Source of the DNA: Geobacteraceae bacterium
GTDB lineage: Bacteria > Desulfobacterota > Desulfuromonadia > Desulfuromonadales > Desulfuromonadaceae
Length of the DNA: 12,922 nucleotides
Assembly: GCA_020201305.1 (NCBI GenBank)
Contig: JAIVHC010000166.1
Span: 1-12,922, forward strand
Direction: 5' to 3'
Position 1 is the first letter of the stretch. Each line of letters starts with the position of its first letter. A model generated the notes under the pieces. That model did no database searches. It saw nothing but the letters and a program-made list of their open reading frames with translations, and was not told the origin of the DNA. Both the position numbers and the translations under genes were made by a program. Below, piece by piece: positions 1 to 6,123 of the stretch.

Positions 1-2
1 CC

Positions 3-2549
3 TTCAATGCCTACCTGCCCTTTTATGAGGATGTGGTATTACGGCATCTCATGGGAAGCGGAGTGCGTCACAATGTCCTGATGATGGATGCGGACCAGGC
101 TGCTGTTGAAGTAGGAAACCATCCACCACACTCCGTTGGTCGCCTGTACACTCTCGCGCCAATAAAGGCAGTGGCAGCTTTTCACCCCAAGGTCATATTC
201 TTGGTGGGCGAGAAGAAGGGGGTGTTGTTCGCGGGAAGTCACAATCTGACGTTGTCGGGGTTTGGATATAACCGGGAACTGACCAATCTGATTCGTTACG
301 GCGGGGAAGATGATATTGAGGGCGCACTGTTACTGAGTGCTGCCTGGGCGAGCGTTTTAGGCTGGGCCGAGTCTAATGCGCATATTTTGCCAAACCATAT
401 CCTCGAAATGGTCCAGAAGGTCTCCGATTTTGCCCCTTGGCTACAACCTGATTCCACAGATGTAGTCGAGCATTGCCAAGTCCTTGCGGCTCAACCAAAT
501 GCTACAAGCCTCTGGCAACAGCTAAGGAATTTTGCAGGTCCCTCCCCAGTGAGCCGAGTAACAGTCAGTGGTGCTTTCTTTGATTCAGATCTATCGTTCA
601 TCGAAACAGTTCAGAAAGAGCTGGAACCCTCGGAATTGATTGTGGGGGTTGATCCAGAGACGGTTCAGTTCCCCATGAACAAGAAGCGAGATGGTGTCGC
701 GTATGTTAACTGCGGGTCTTTAGGGGTTGAGGAGAAGGGTTCGAAAACTCCTGGATATCTGCATGCGAAATCCATATTCCTTGAACGTGAGGGTGGGCAG
801 GCTGTCATGGCGGTTGGGAGCGCCAACCCAAGTGCTCCTGCTTGGCTGGCAGACGGGGTCGAGAGAAATATTGAGATGATGATAGCCCGAAAGGGTGAAG
901 AAGCCCTGGAGGCTGCTGATGATCTTGGATTGCTATCGATAGAATCACTCCCTCCTCTAACTGAAGACGACTGGCATAGGATAGACAGTAACTGGAAGGC
1001 TGATAACTCTTCTGGTAAAGACTCTGACGCGAGCCCCGTAGTGATCGCCGTGGCGACTGATACTGATGTATCATTCCGTGTGCCCGGGAATAATCTGCCG
1101 GCAGTTCTGGAATGCGATCTTTATTCGTCTGCCTTTGAGCCACCCACCTCCATTCGCGCTCGCCTGGATGGCGATGAATATCACTTTTCTGTTGAAGGGA
1201 ACAAGATTCCTTCCACCTATTTTCACTTCTCGGTATCGGACAAGCGATATACGGGGGTTATACAATACGTCAAGAAAATAGAGTCTCTTTCGCGGACCAA
1301 TTCGCAACGGGCGTTTAACAACGCCCTTGCCTCGCTTGCTACTGGAGCTCCCGACCTGGATAGCTTTGTTGAGTGCATAAAGGGCATTATCAATATTGGG
1401 GGTTCCATTAATACTCAAAAGCAGACTTCAAGGCGGTCAGGATCTCAGGGCAAAAGCGGCTCTAATGAGCAACAAAAAGAAGGTGCTGAACTCTCGATAA
1501 GTCTGGAAGAGGTTGCTGAAAAAGAGAAGAAGCGTAAGCAACGGCTCAGGGGGGTAGATGACCTTGGCTACCTGCTCGATGTACTCCTGTACAACCTGAG
1601 GGATGATGCCACAGTTGGTATGGATGACACTCTTGAGGAGCGCGATTCCATGGGGCGGTCTGAGGAAGAGCAGATTGATGCAGATGACGAAGATATCGAC
1701 ATCGAGGATCAGGACATCGATGATGATCATCCCGCTCCGCCAGCAGACAATCCGCTGCCTCGTTGTCACAGCAAAGTTCATGCTCTCGTTGAGTTGGCCT
1801 GTGGTCAGATTAAGGGTCTTAAGGACTTGAAATTAGAGATGCCGCGACTTGTTATTGTTCTGGCGGGCATCTTGTCTGCGCTGCGATTATTGCGTGGCCT
1901 TGAAGGAAAGGTCCCTTGGGTTGGGGCCGGGGGGACGACTTTCCCATTAAAAGATCGGGAAAGACTTTTTGCTGAGATAGTTCATGTGCTTTTCGATGAG
2001 GAAACATCAGTTGTAAATCCTGTTGATGGTTTGGCCTACCTGAAGGAGTACGATGAGTTCGCTCGCCTCAAGGGCTTGATTGTCTGGCTCGCATGGGAAG
2101 CTGGCATAACGTTTGCCGATCAAAAGCCTTTCAACGAAACATCGGAAGAATGCCGTGCCCGGCGCAATGCGAACCGGCAATATGTAGCCCTTGCCCAGAT
2201 GATAGGTTCCGATGAAGATGTGATCAGTGAAGCGCGTCAAAGTATCGGCCCGCTCTCAGTGGGCGATATGGACTGGCTTGATCAGCTGTTCAGGGTCGAT
2301 TCATTATTTTCTAAAGTCTGTGAAGTCCCTAGTGCATTGAAAGATGCAACATCTGCTGAAGCAGGTGATTTTGGTTTCAATGGACAACGACCTGACTCTG
2401 GGGTCAGGGAAATTCTTCAACGTGGCAGTGGAAAGCATGGGCTAGCTTCCCACTGCTCAGACAAGGTTCGTTATGTCGTAACTATTCACCACCCCAGCCA
2501 GGCCGGGGCGCAAAAGTGTAATTTAAGTTCCGTTACGGCTCCTGCATAA
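3..2549 (+). CDS. Large PLD-like (HxK...GSxN) protein, putative nuclease; 5'-partial, 3' end replaced by IS66 sequence
   Basis: The frame is open through the left edge, with ten codons before the first possible GTG at 33, so the true start lies outside the window. Numbered from that GTG, two phospholipase-D half-sites are visible: H51-x-K53 with GSHN at 68-71, and H244-x-K246 with GSAN at 262-265. Paired half-sites of this kind form one active site in PLD-superfamily nucleases and lipases. The Asp usual five residues after Lys is Val in the first and Glu in the second. Next come a probable beta-rich stretch (about 340-420), a Lys/Arg-rich then strongly acidic linker (about 470-570), and a helical C-terminal region (about 585-780). 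Residue 816 is the first base triplet of the IS66 element, so the last 23 residues are IS-derived and the native C-terminus is lost. A role as a nuclease, perhaps in defence, is inference from the PLD motifs and setting; I cannot name a family. Confidence 0.7.
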   Translation, partial: FNAYLPFYEDVVLRHLMGSGVRHNVLMMDADQAAVEVGNHPPHSVGRLYTLAPIKAVAAFHPKVIFLVGEKKGVLFAGSHNLTLSGFGYNRELTNLIRYGGEDDIEGALLLSAAWASVLGWAESNAHILPNHILEMVQKVSDFAPWLQPDSTDVVEHCQVLAAQPNATSLWQQLRNFAGPSPVSRVTVSGAFFDSDLSFIETVQKELEPSELIVGVDPETVQFPMNKKRDGVAYVNCGSLGVEEKGSKTPGYLHAKSIFLEREGGQAVMAVGSANPSAPAWLADGVERNIEMMIARKGEEALEAADDLGLLSIESLPPLTEDDWHRIDSNWKADNSSGKDSDASPVVIAVATDTDVSFRVPGNNLPAVLECDLYSSAFEPPTSIRARLDGDEYHFSVEGNKIPSTYFHFSVSDKRYTGVIQYVKKIESLSRTNSQRAFNNALASLATGAPDLDSFVECIKGIINIGGSINTQKQTSRRSGSQGKSGSNEQQKEGAELSISLEEVAEKEKKRKQRLRGVDDLGYLLDVLLYNLRDDATVGMDDTLEERDSMGRSEEEQIDADDEDIDIEDQDIDDDHPAPPADNPLPRCHSKVHALVELACGQIKGLKDLKLEMPRLVIVLAGILSALRLLRGLEGKVPWVGAGGTTFPLKDRERLFAEIVHVLFDEETSVVNPVDGLAYLKEYDEFARLKGLIVWLAWEAGITFADQKPFNETSEECRARRNANRQYVALAQMIGSDEDVISEARQSIGPLSVGDMDWLDQLFRVDSLFSKVCEVPSALKDATSAEAGDFGFNGQRPDSGVREILQRGSGKHGLASHCSDKVRYVVTIHHPSQAGAQKCNLSSVTAPA
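2353..2456. repeat. Cluster of three short inverted repeats just before the IS junction
   Basis: Three hairpin-forming sequences lie within about 100 bp at the end of the PLD-like reading frame. The first is CTGC/GCAG around a TGAA loop near 2353-2364. The second is CCTGAC/GTCAGG (2391-2396 and 2403-2408). The third is a 12-bp stem with one mismatch (2425-2436 and 2445-2456, loop of 8). None is followed by a T-run, so they are not canonical terminators. They may be fortuitous in coding DNA, or they may have influenced where the IS landed. Confidence 0.35.
2478..2491 (+). repeat. IS66 terminal inverted repeat, left
   Basis: GTAACTATTCACCA, an exact reverse complement of 4166-4179. It enters the PLD-like frame exactly on a codon boundary (GTA ACT ATT CAC). 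Identity with the other end stops after 14 bp, where this side continues with a GC-rich stretch. Confidence 0.9.
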
Positions 2550-3951
2550 ACGAAGGCGATTTGCCCTCAAACAGCAGGCGCAAAGCTACGGTCGCACTTA
2601 CACCTTGTTTGCGACACGTAGAAATGTAACTACGGATGCGGCAGAACATGTGTGCTCCTTCCGGAGATCTGAAGCATCCTGATATTTTTTGCTGTACCTT
2701 GGTCATACGCAGATCATTTTCTGCCAGGTTGTTGGAGAATGGCACTTGCTCTTCAACCATAAAACGCAAGACATCAGTTTCAAAATCTCGAAGACGTTCA
2801 AGCAGATTACGTGATTTTGAACGCGCCAACCTGCCCCGGCGCCCGTTTCTTTTGTTTTCATCCGGTGGCGGGCACTCTTTTTCGGCTTCTTCGAGCAAGG
2901 ATCGGTACCGCTTCCGGTAGATACCGGCATCGAGGTCATTCAGGAACCCTCCAGCAGCTTCGGTGGCCTTATTGATCTCTTTGAGCAGAAGAATCATCTC
3001 TTTTGCCCATTGCTGTTTATCCTGCTCCAAGGCGCGCTCAAGTTCCCTAAGGTGATGCGCATTGCAAAGTGCATGAGAACAGGAGTAACGATAGTAAGGC
3101 TTCCAGTGGTCATGACACAGGGTGCCTTTAAACTCAGGGATGATACCAATCTCATCCAACGCTTCTGCCCCACGCTTGGAATGAGGATAGAAATAAGTGA
3201 ACTCCCTATTCGAAGCACTGTGCAACCAGTTGCGCTTGCCTGCGATGTTAATTCCGGTTTCATCCGCATGAAGCAGGCTGGATGCAGCCAATTGCTTTCG
3301 CACCCACTGATCAAACACCTCCAGGCGCTTAAATGCGTCCTGGTTGAAATTATAGATAGAGCCAACACTGACCGGGATCTGCATCTGCTCTTCGAAGTGA
3401 TCTGCGATACGGTTGTAAGGAGTCAGCTGGAACTGTGACATATACACCGCATTTATCTTAACTCCGTTACCATACTGAACAGGCCTGGAGACATGGTCAG
3501 GGAAAGGAGCCACAAAGCGCTTACCCGCCTCATCCTGAAGAACCTGGACACGGTATTCAGTAACCATGCGGCTGATATCTAAATCCACAATCTGTCTGGA
3601 CTCATAACCAATATGGCTATAGTTACCTTGGGGCAAAGAGCTTTGATCAACCTTGATTTCTATGATCTCATCGGGATCATCTATCAGGCTCAGGTTGGTA
3701 CCAGCACGTCCCGGCTGGCCTCCGGGTTTACGCTCCCCCTTGGCCCTGGAACTCTTTGGGCGATTAGGATCTGCCGCTGGAGGCGTGCTACTATTTTTAC
3801 TGTTAAGTCCAAAGCGATTAGCAAGCAAGGACACCAGAAGGAGCAACACCTCAAGGCTTGATTTAAGCGCAGGAGAAATATCCTTCTCTTTAGCGAGAAG
3901 ATCTTTAACCTGCTTTATGCTTGCATCGACATCAATATTGTTAATCGTCAT
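2533..3951 (-). CDS. IS66-family transposase (TnpC-like), complete
   Basis: This DDE transposase of 472 residues catalyses movement of the enclosing element. From the ATG at 3951, a leucine-rich helical N-terminus is followed by the NSKNSSTPP and GGQPGR motifs (about 49-81) typical of IS66. The catalytic residues appear to be D230 (HADETG), D281 (CHDHW) and E411 (NNLAEND). The position where most IS66 proteins carry a CxxC zinc finger (about 100-115) has no cysteines here. The frame extends upstream to a TTG at 4089, but those 46 residues look unlike the family. I prefer the internal ATG, although its ribosome-binding site is poor (AGG directly abutting it). The 3' end overlaps the end of the PLD-like frame by 17 bp on the opposite strand. 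The family call is very secure; the start is moderately so. Confidence 0.93.
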   Translation of the reverse strand: MTINNIDVDASIKQVKDLLAKEKDISPALKSSLEVLLLLVSLLANRFGLNSKNSSTPPAADPNRPKSSRAKGERKPGGQPGRAGTNLSLIDDPDEIIEIKVDQSSLPQGNYSHIGYESRQIVDLDISRMVTEYRVQVLQDEAGKRFVAPFPDHVSRPVQYGNGVKINAVYMSQFQLTPYNRIADHFEEQMQIPVSVGSIYNFNQDAFKRLEVFDQWVRKQLAASSLLHADETGINIAGKRNWLHSASNREFTYFYPHSKRGAEALDEIGIIPEFKGTLCHDHWKPYYRYSCSHALCNAHHLRELERALEQDKQQWAKEMILLLKEINKATEAAGGFLNDLDAGIYRKRYRSLLEEAEKECPPPDENKRNGRRGRLARSKSRNLLERLRDFETDVLRFMVEEQVPFSNNLAENDLRMTKVQQKISGCFRSPEGAHMFCRIRSYISTCRKQGVSATVALRLLFEGKSPSFMQEP

Positions 3952-4165
3952 CCTGATCACCTGTGTAGAAGATGAGACATCATAACACGGGTTTTCAGAA
4001 AGGATTTTTCCGTAATGTTTACAACCAAACATCGGCTGGCATGTAGTGCATAAAACAAGAGGCTCAGAAGGGCTGCCAGCTGCCCTCAAAGCCCAGATAT
4101 AATCACATTGTCAGTGGCAGAGGATTTTGGCTTTTTTGCCGAAAAACCCTGTCAAGTACTTTTTT
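3952..4165 (-). other. IS66 leader region upstream of the transposase
   Basis: This non-coding leader lies between the transposase ATG and the right inverted repeat. The minus strand stays in frame with the transposase but contains one TGA (4111-4113) between the element end and the first alternative start (TTG, 4089). A TTGACA occurs at the outer end, near 4151-4156 on the minus strand, but no convincing -10 box follows at standard spacing. A short GGC-A6-GCC inverted repeat lies next to it. The transposase promoter presumably lies here but cannot be pinpointed by eye. Confidence 0.4.
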
Positions 4166-4179
4166 TGGTGAATAGTTAC
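4166..4179 (-). repeat. IS66 terminal inverted repeat, right
   Basis: Reverse complement of 2478-2491 (minus strand reads GTAACTATTCACCA). It is followed outward by ATTGCTGA, which does not duplicate the left flank. Confidence 0.9.
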
Positions 4180-4212
4180 ATTGCTGATTGACTGAGCCAT
4201 CTCTACGCTCCC
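4180..4212 (-). pseudogene. Orphan ribosome-binding site and first seven codons of a gene cut by the IS
   Basis: On the minus strand a GGGAG (4208-4212) stands 7 nt before an ATG at 4200-4198. The seven codons MAQSISN then run straight into the IS terminal repeat. The frame continues 22 codons into the element and stops at TGA 4113-4111. The spacing and quality of the Shine-Dalgarno suggest a real gene start whose body has been lost. Nothing on the left side of the element continues it, because that DNA belongs to the PLD-like gene on the other strand. It could still be chance, since only seven native codons remain. Confidence 0.35.
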
Positions 4213-4265
4213 TTCCGTGGGTTATGCGTGCTGTATTACCCTGCAGTCTCCGTACTCCAGGCTAT

Positions 4266-4288
4266 TTCACCATTATCGTTCACCATTA
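4266..4288. repeat. Short direct repeat TTCACCATTA x2
   Basis: Two perfect 10-bp copies (4266-4275 and 4279-4288) are separated by TCG. They lie in the 150-bp non-coding stretch between the orphan start and the HDOD-GGDEF gene. They might be a regulator half-site pair for the truncated gene or nothing at all. No good terminator for the HDOD-GGDEF gene is visible in this stretch. Confidence 0.3.
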
Positions 4289-4349
4289 AAGGCGTTATAC
4301 AGCTCTTTTCGACACAGCATTGGCAGAAGTTTATACAAAAATAGCGTAA

Positions 4350-5903
4350 TCAGCGCCCGAACCATTTTTTCTTGCTGCTGTAGATAGTCACCCCATTACG
4401 TCCCTTTTTCTTGGATTCATAGAGTGCCTTATCCGCGCGGGAAATGAGCTCGTTCTTGCCAAAATTATCTTTCGGCGGATTTATGGAAGAAACTCCGAAA
4501 CTTGCAGTAATGTGGTAGGTTTCCCGCTCATGGGTAAAGGTATACCCAGCAATCATAGCGCGAAGTTTTTCCGCCACCTCTCCGGCCTGGTCAGCTTCAG
4601 TATCAGGCAATACGAGAACAAACTCCTCCCCTCCATAGCGCGCAAACAGATCATACTCACGGATAGCATTGCGAAATTGTTCGGAAAACTGGATAAGAAC
4701 CTGATCGCCAATCTGGTGTCCATAGGTATCGTTGAAGGATTTGAAATTATCAATATCGATCATAACCACACTCACGTTACTTTCATTCCGATCCGCACGG
4801 TTAATCTCTTTGTCGAGGAAATTCTGAAAGTAGCGGTGATTATACGCTTCGGTTAAACCGTCAATGTGAGCGAGTTTTTCCAGAAAGTCGTTTTTCTTTT
4901 CCAACTCCTTGGTCATCAATTCAAGTTTGACCGTTTTTTCCACCAGTTCGCGGTTCATCTGCTCATAGCTGAGGTTGAGTACACTGAGCTCTGCATTTGC
5001 AATCTGGAGGATTTCTGCAATGGATTTCTGGTGGGTTATTTTTATATTGAAGAACTTCGCGGTTTCTTCAACCTCGGTATGCACCTCATCCAGGAGTTTC
5101 TCCAGCATTCTATCGTTAATGTTCAGCTTCTGTTTGGCACGCCGCCGGAATTGGGTTACATGCTCTTCCGGGCTTTTCGAGCGCCGCGCCTTGGAAAGCA
5201 TATCCGATAAATGGACTATCTGGCACAGCTGCTTAATTTTTTTCGAATCACCCGTGTATTTGTGCGGGTGATGGTGATACGCAATGGGCGCAACCAGGGT
5301 TTCGGGGAAACCCCAGCGTTTTACCACTTCGCTCCCGATATATGTATGGTCCGCACCAATAATCTGTTTTTCTATGTCTGAACGCTTGTAGTCGCCGGAT
5401 GCGAGCATTTTATCCACTTCAGCATAGGGTGCAGGGTAGGCGCGGGATAACACCATAACTCCGAGATTCTGCAGCAAGCTTGCAACAAAGCCTTCTTCCG
5501 AATCTTCTGCATCCACGGCAGTCATCAACATGCGCGCTGTTACCGCTTCAAACAGGGAATTCTCCCAGAATGCAGCATAGTCGAAGCCGTTGCTTTTCAT
5601 CTGCTCGGGTTTCAGAAAGGAAAATGAGAGCACCAGACTGCGCACGGCGTTGGTGCCGAGGATGGATGCGGCCTGATGGATGGTGCCGATTTGTTGGGGG
5701 AAGCTGTAGAAAGCCGAATTGACCACGCGTAAGAGCTTGGTGGATAACGACATATCCTTGGAGATCAAGGAAGCGATATCGTTGATGGTGGTTTCTTCCT
5801 GGGATGTAATGGTAATCAGTCGTGATGCGACATTGGACAATGTCGGCAGTTCGGATGAATTGAGGACAAATTCAAGAACTTCTTCCTGCGACTGTTTTGC
5901 CAT
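4350..5903 (-). CDS. HDOD-GGDEF signalling protein, probable diguanylate cyclase
   Basis: This cytoplasmic two-domain protein of 517 residues is expected to make the second messenger c-di-GMP from GTP under control of an HDOD sensor/scaffold domain. The HDOD domain spans about residues 12-210, with the family core around LLRVVNSAFY (57-66). A charged, probably coiled-coil linker (about 300-345) leads into the GGDEF domain (about 346-510). The latter has HIDGLT (346-351), metal and substrate residues D383/D385 with NDTYGH (391-396), the active-site GGEEF (424-428) and the product-inhibition RxxD motif REYD (415-418). Catalysis with feedback inhibition is therefore likely. The ATG at 5903 is preferred over one seven codons upstream because GGAG stands 5 nt before it. 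There are no membrane segments. The signal sensed by HDOD is unknown. Confidence 0.92.
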   Translation of the reverse strand: MAKQSQEEVLEFVLNSSELPTLSNVASRLITITSQEETTINDIASLISKDMSLSTKLLRVVNSAFYSFPQQIGTIHQAASILGTNAVRSLVLSFSFLKPEQMKSNGFDYAAFWENSLFEAVTARMLMTAVDAEDSEEGFVASLLQNLGVMVLSRAYPAPYAEVDKMLASGDYKRSDIEKQIIGADHTYIGSEVVKRWGFPETLVAPIAYHHHPHKYTGDSKKIKQLCQIVHLSDMLSKARRSKSPEEHVTQFRRRAKQKLNINDRMLEKLLDEVHTEVEETAKFFNIKITHQKSIAEILQIANAELSVLNLSYEQMNRELVEKTVKLELMTKELEKKNDFLEKLAHIDGLTEAYNHRYFQNFLDKEINRADRNESNVSVVMIDIDNFKSFNDTYGHQIGDQVLIQFSEQFRNAIREYDLFARYGGEEFVLVLPDTEADQAGEVAEKLRAMIAGYTFTHERETYHITASFGVSSINPPKDNFGKNELISRADKALYESKKKGRNGVTIYSSKKKWFGR

Positions 5904-6123
5904 AATTTCTCCATTCCAGTGCATGTGCGTATTTATTGATAAGATAAGCGACAGAAGATTATCACAACAGTACGGATGTATATAACAAATTTTTGTCAGA
6001 CCCAGGTTAGAACGCGTTCTGATAAAAAATGCAACGTCGCATAATATATATTATGTAAACTTTTGTGTGTGCCACAAATCACATACTTCGGAGAACACAC
6101 CCCCTGTCTTTTCCTAAGCAGGA
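5904..6123 (-). promoter_or_regulatory. Intergenic region with two perfect palindromes upstream of the HDOD-GGDEF gene
   Basis: This 220-bp AT-rich gap separates the M20 gene from the HDOD-GGDEF gene. It contains a perfect 12-bp palindrome AGAACGCGTTCT (6009-6020) and a perfect 16-bp palindrome CATAATATATATTATG (6040-6055). Their centres are 33 bp apart, about three helical turns. A possible minus-strand promoter, TTGCAT with 17-nt spacing to TCTAAC, would place the first palindrome over the spacer/-10. A 6-bp TTTGTG/CACAAA hairpin (6062-6078) lies further up without a T-run. Operator function is inferred from symmetry alone. Confidence 0.45.

Larger units (their letters stand above)
2478..4179 (-). 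mobile_element. IS66-family insertion sequence (ISBst12-like, transposase only)
   Basis: This 1702-bp element is defined by perfect 14-bp terminal inverted repeats beginning GTAA, the usual terminus of IS66-family elements. It encloses a single large transposase gene reading leftward. The small accessory genes tnpA and tnpB of classical IS66 are absent, as in the ISBst12 subgroup. IS66 elements normally create 8-bp target duplications. Here the flanks are GTTATGTC on the left and ATTGCTGA on the right, which do not match. The element therefore probably marks a recombination or deletion junction and not a simple insertion. The transposase frame and catalytic triad look intact, so the element may still be active. 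Confidence 0.9.

Noticed and set aside
2415..2477. attC-like integron recombination site around the hairpin and the GTTATGT before the IS
   Set aside because: The 7-mers do not fit RYYYAAC / GTTRRRY and are not complementary to each other, and no cassette or integrase is present.
3952..4089. TTG at 4089 as start of the transposase (46 extra residues)
   Set aside because: The extra segment has no similarity to IS66 N-termini and its start lacks a ribosome-binding site. The ATG at 3951 gives the family's usual beginning.
4111..4200. In-frame TGA between an upstream ATG and the transposase frame, as possible selenocysteine or programmed read-through
   Set aside because: The upstream ATG is outside the element, the residues before the transposase ATG do not resemble IS66 proteins, and no recoding hairpin is evident. 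An ordinary untranslated leader is simpler.
6009..6020. LexA/SOS box (GAAC...GTTC) in AGAACGCGTTCT
   Set aside because: The spacing between GAAC and GTTC is 2 bp, not the 4 bp of Gram-positive-type boxes, and the downstream gene is not an SOS gene. It is kept only as an unassigned palindrome.
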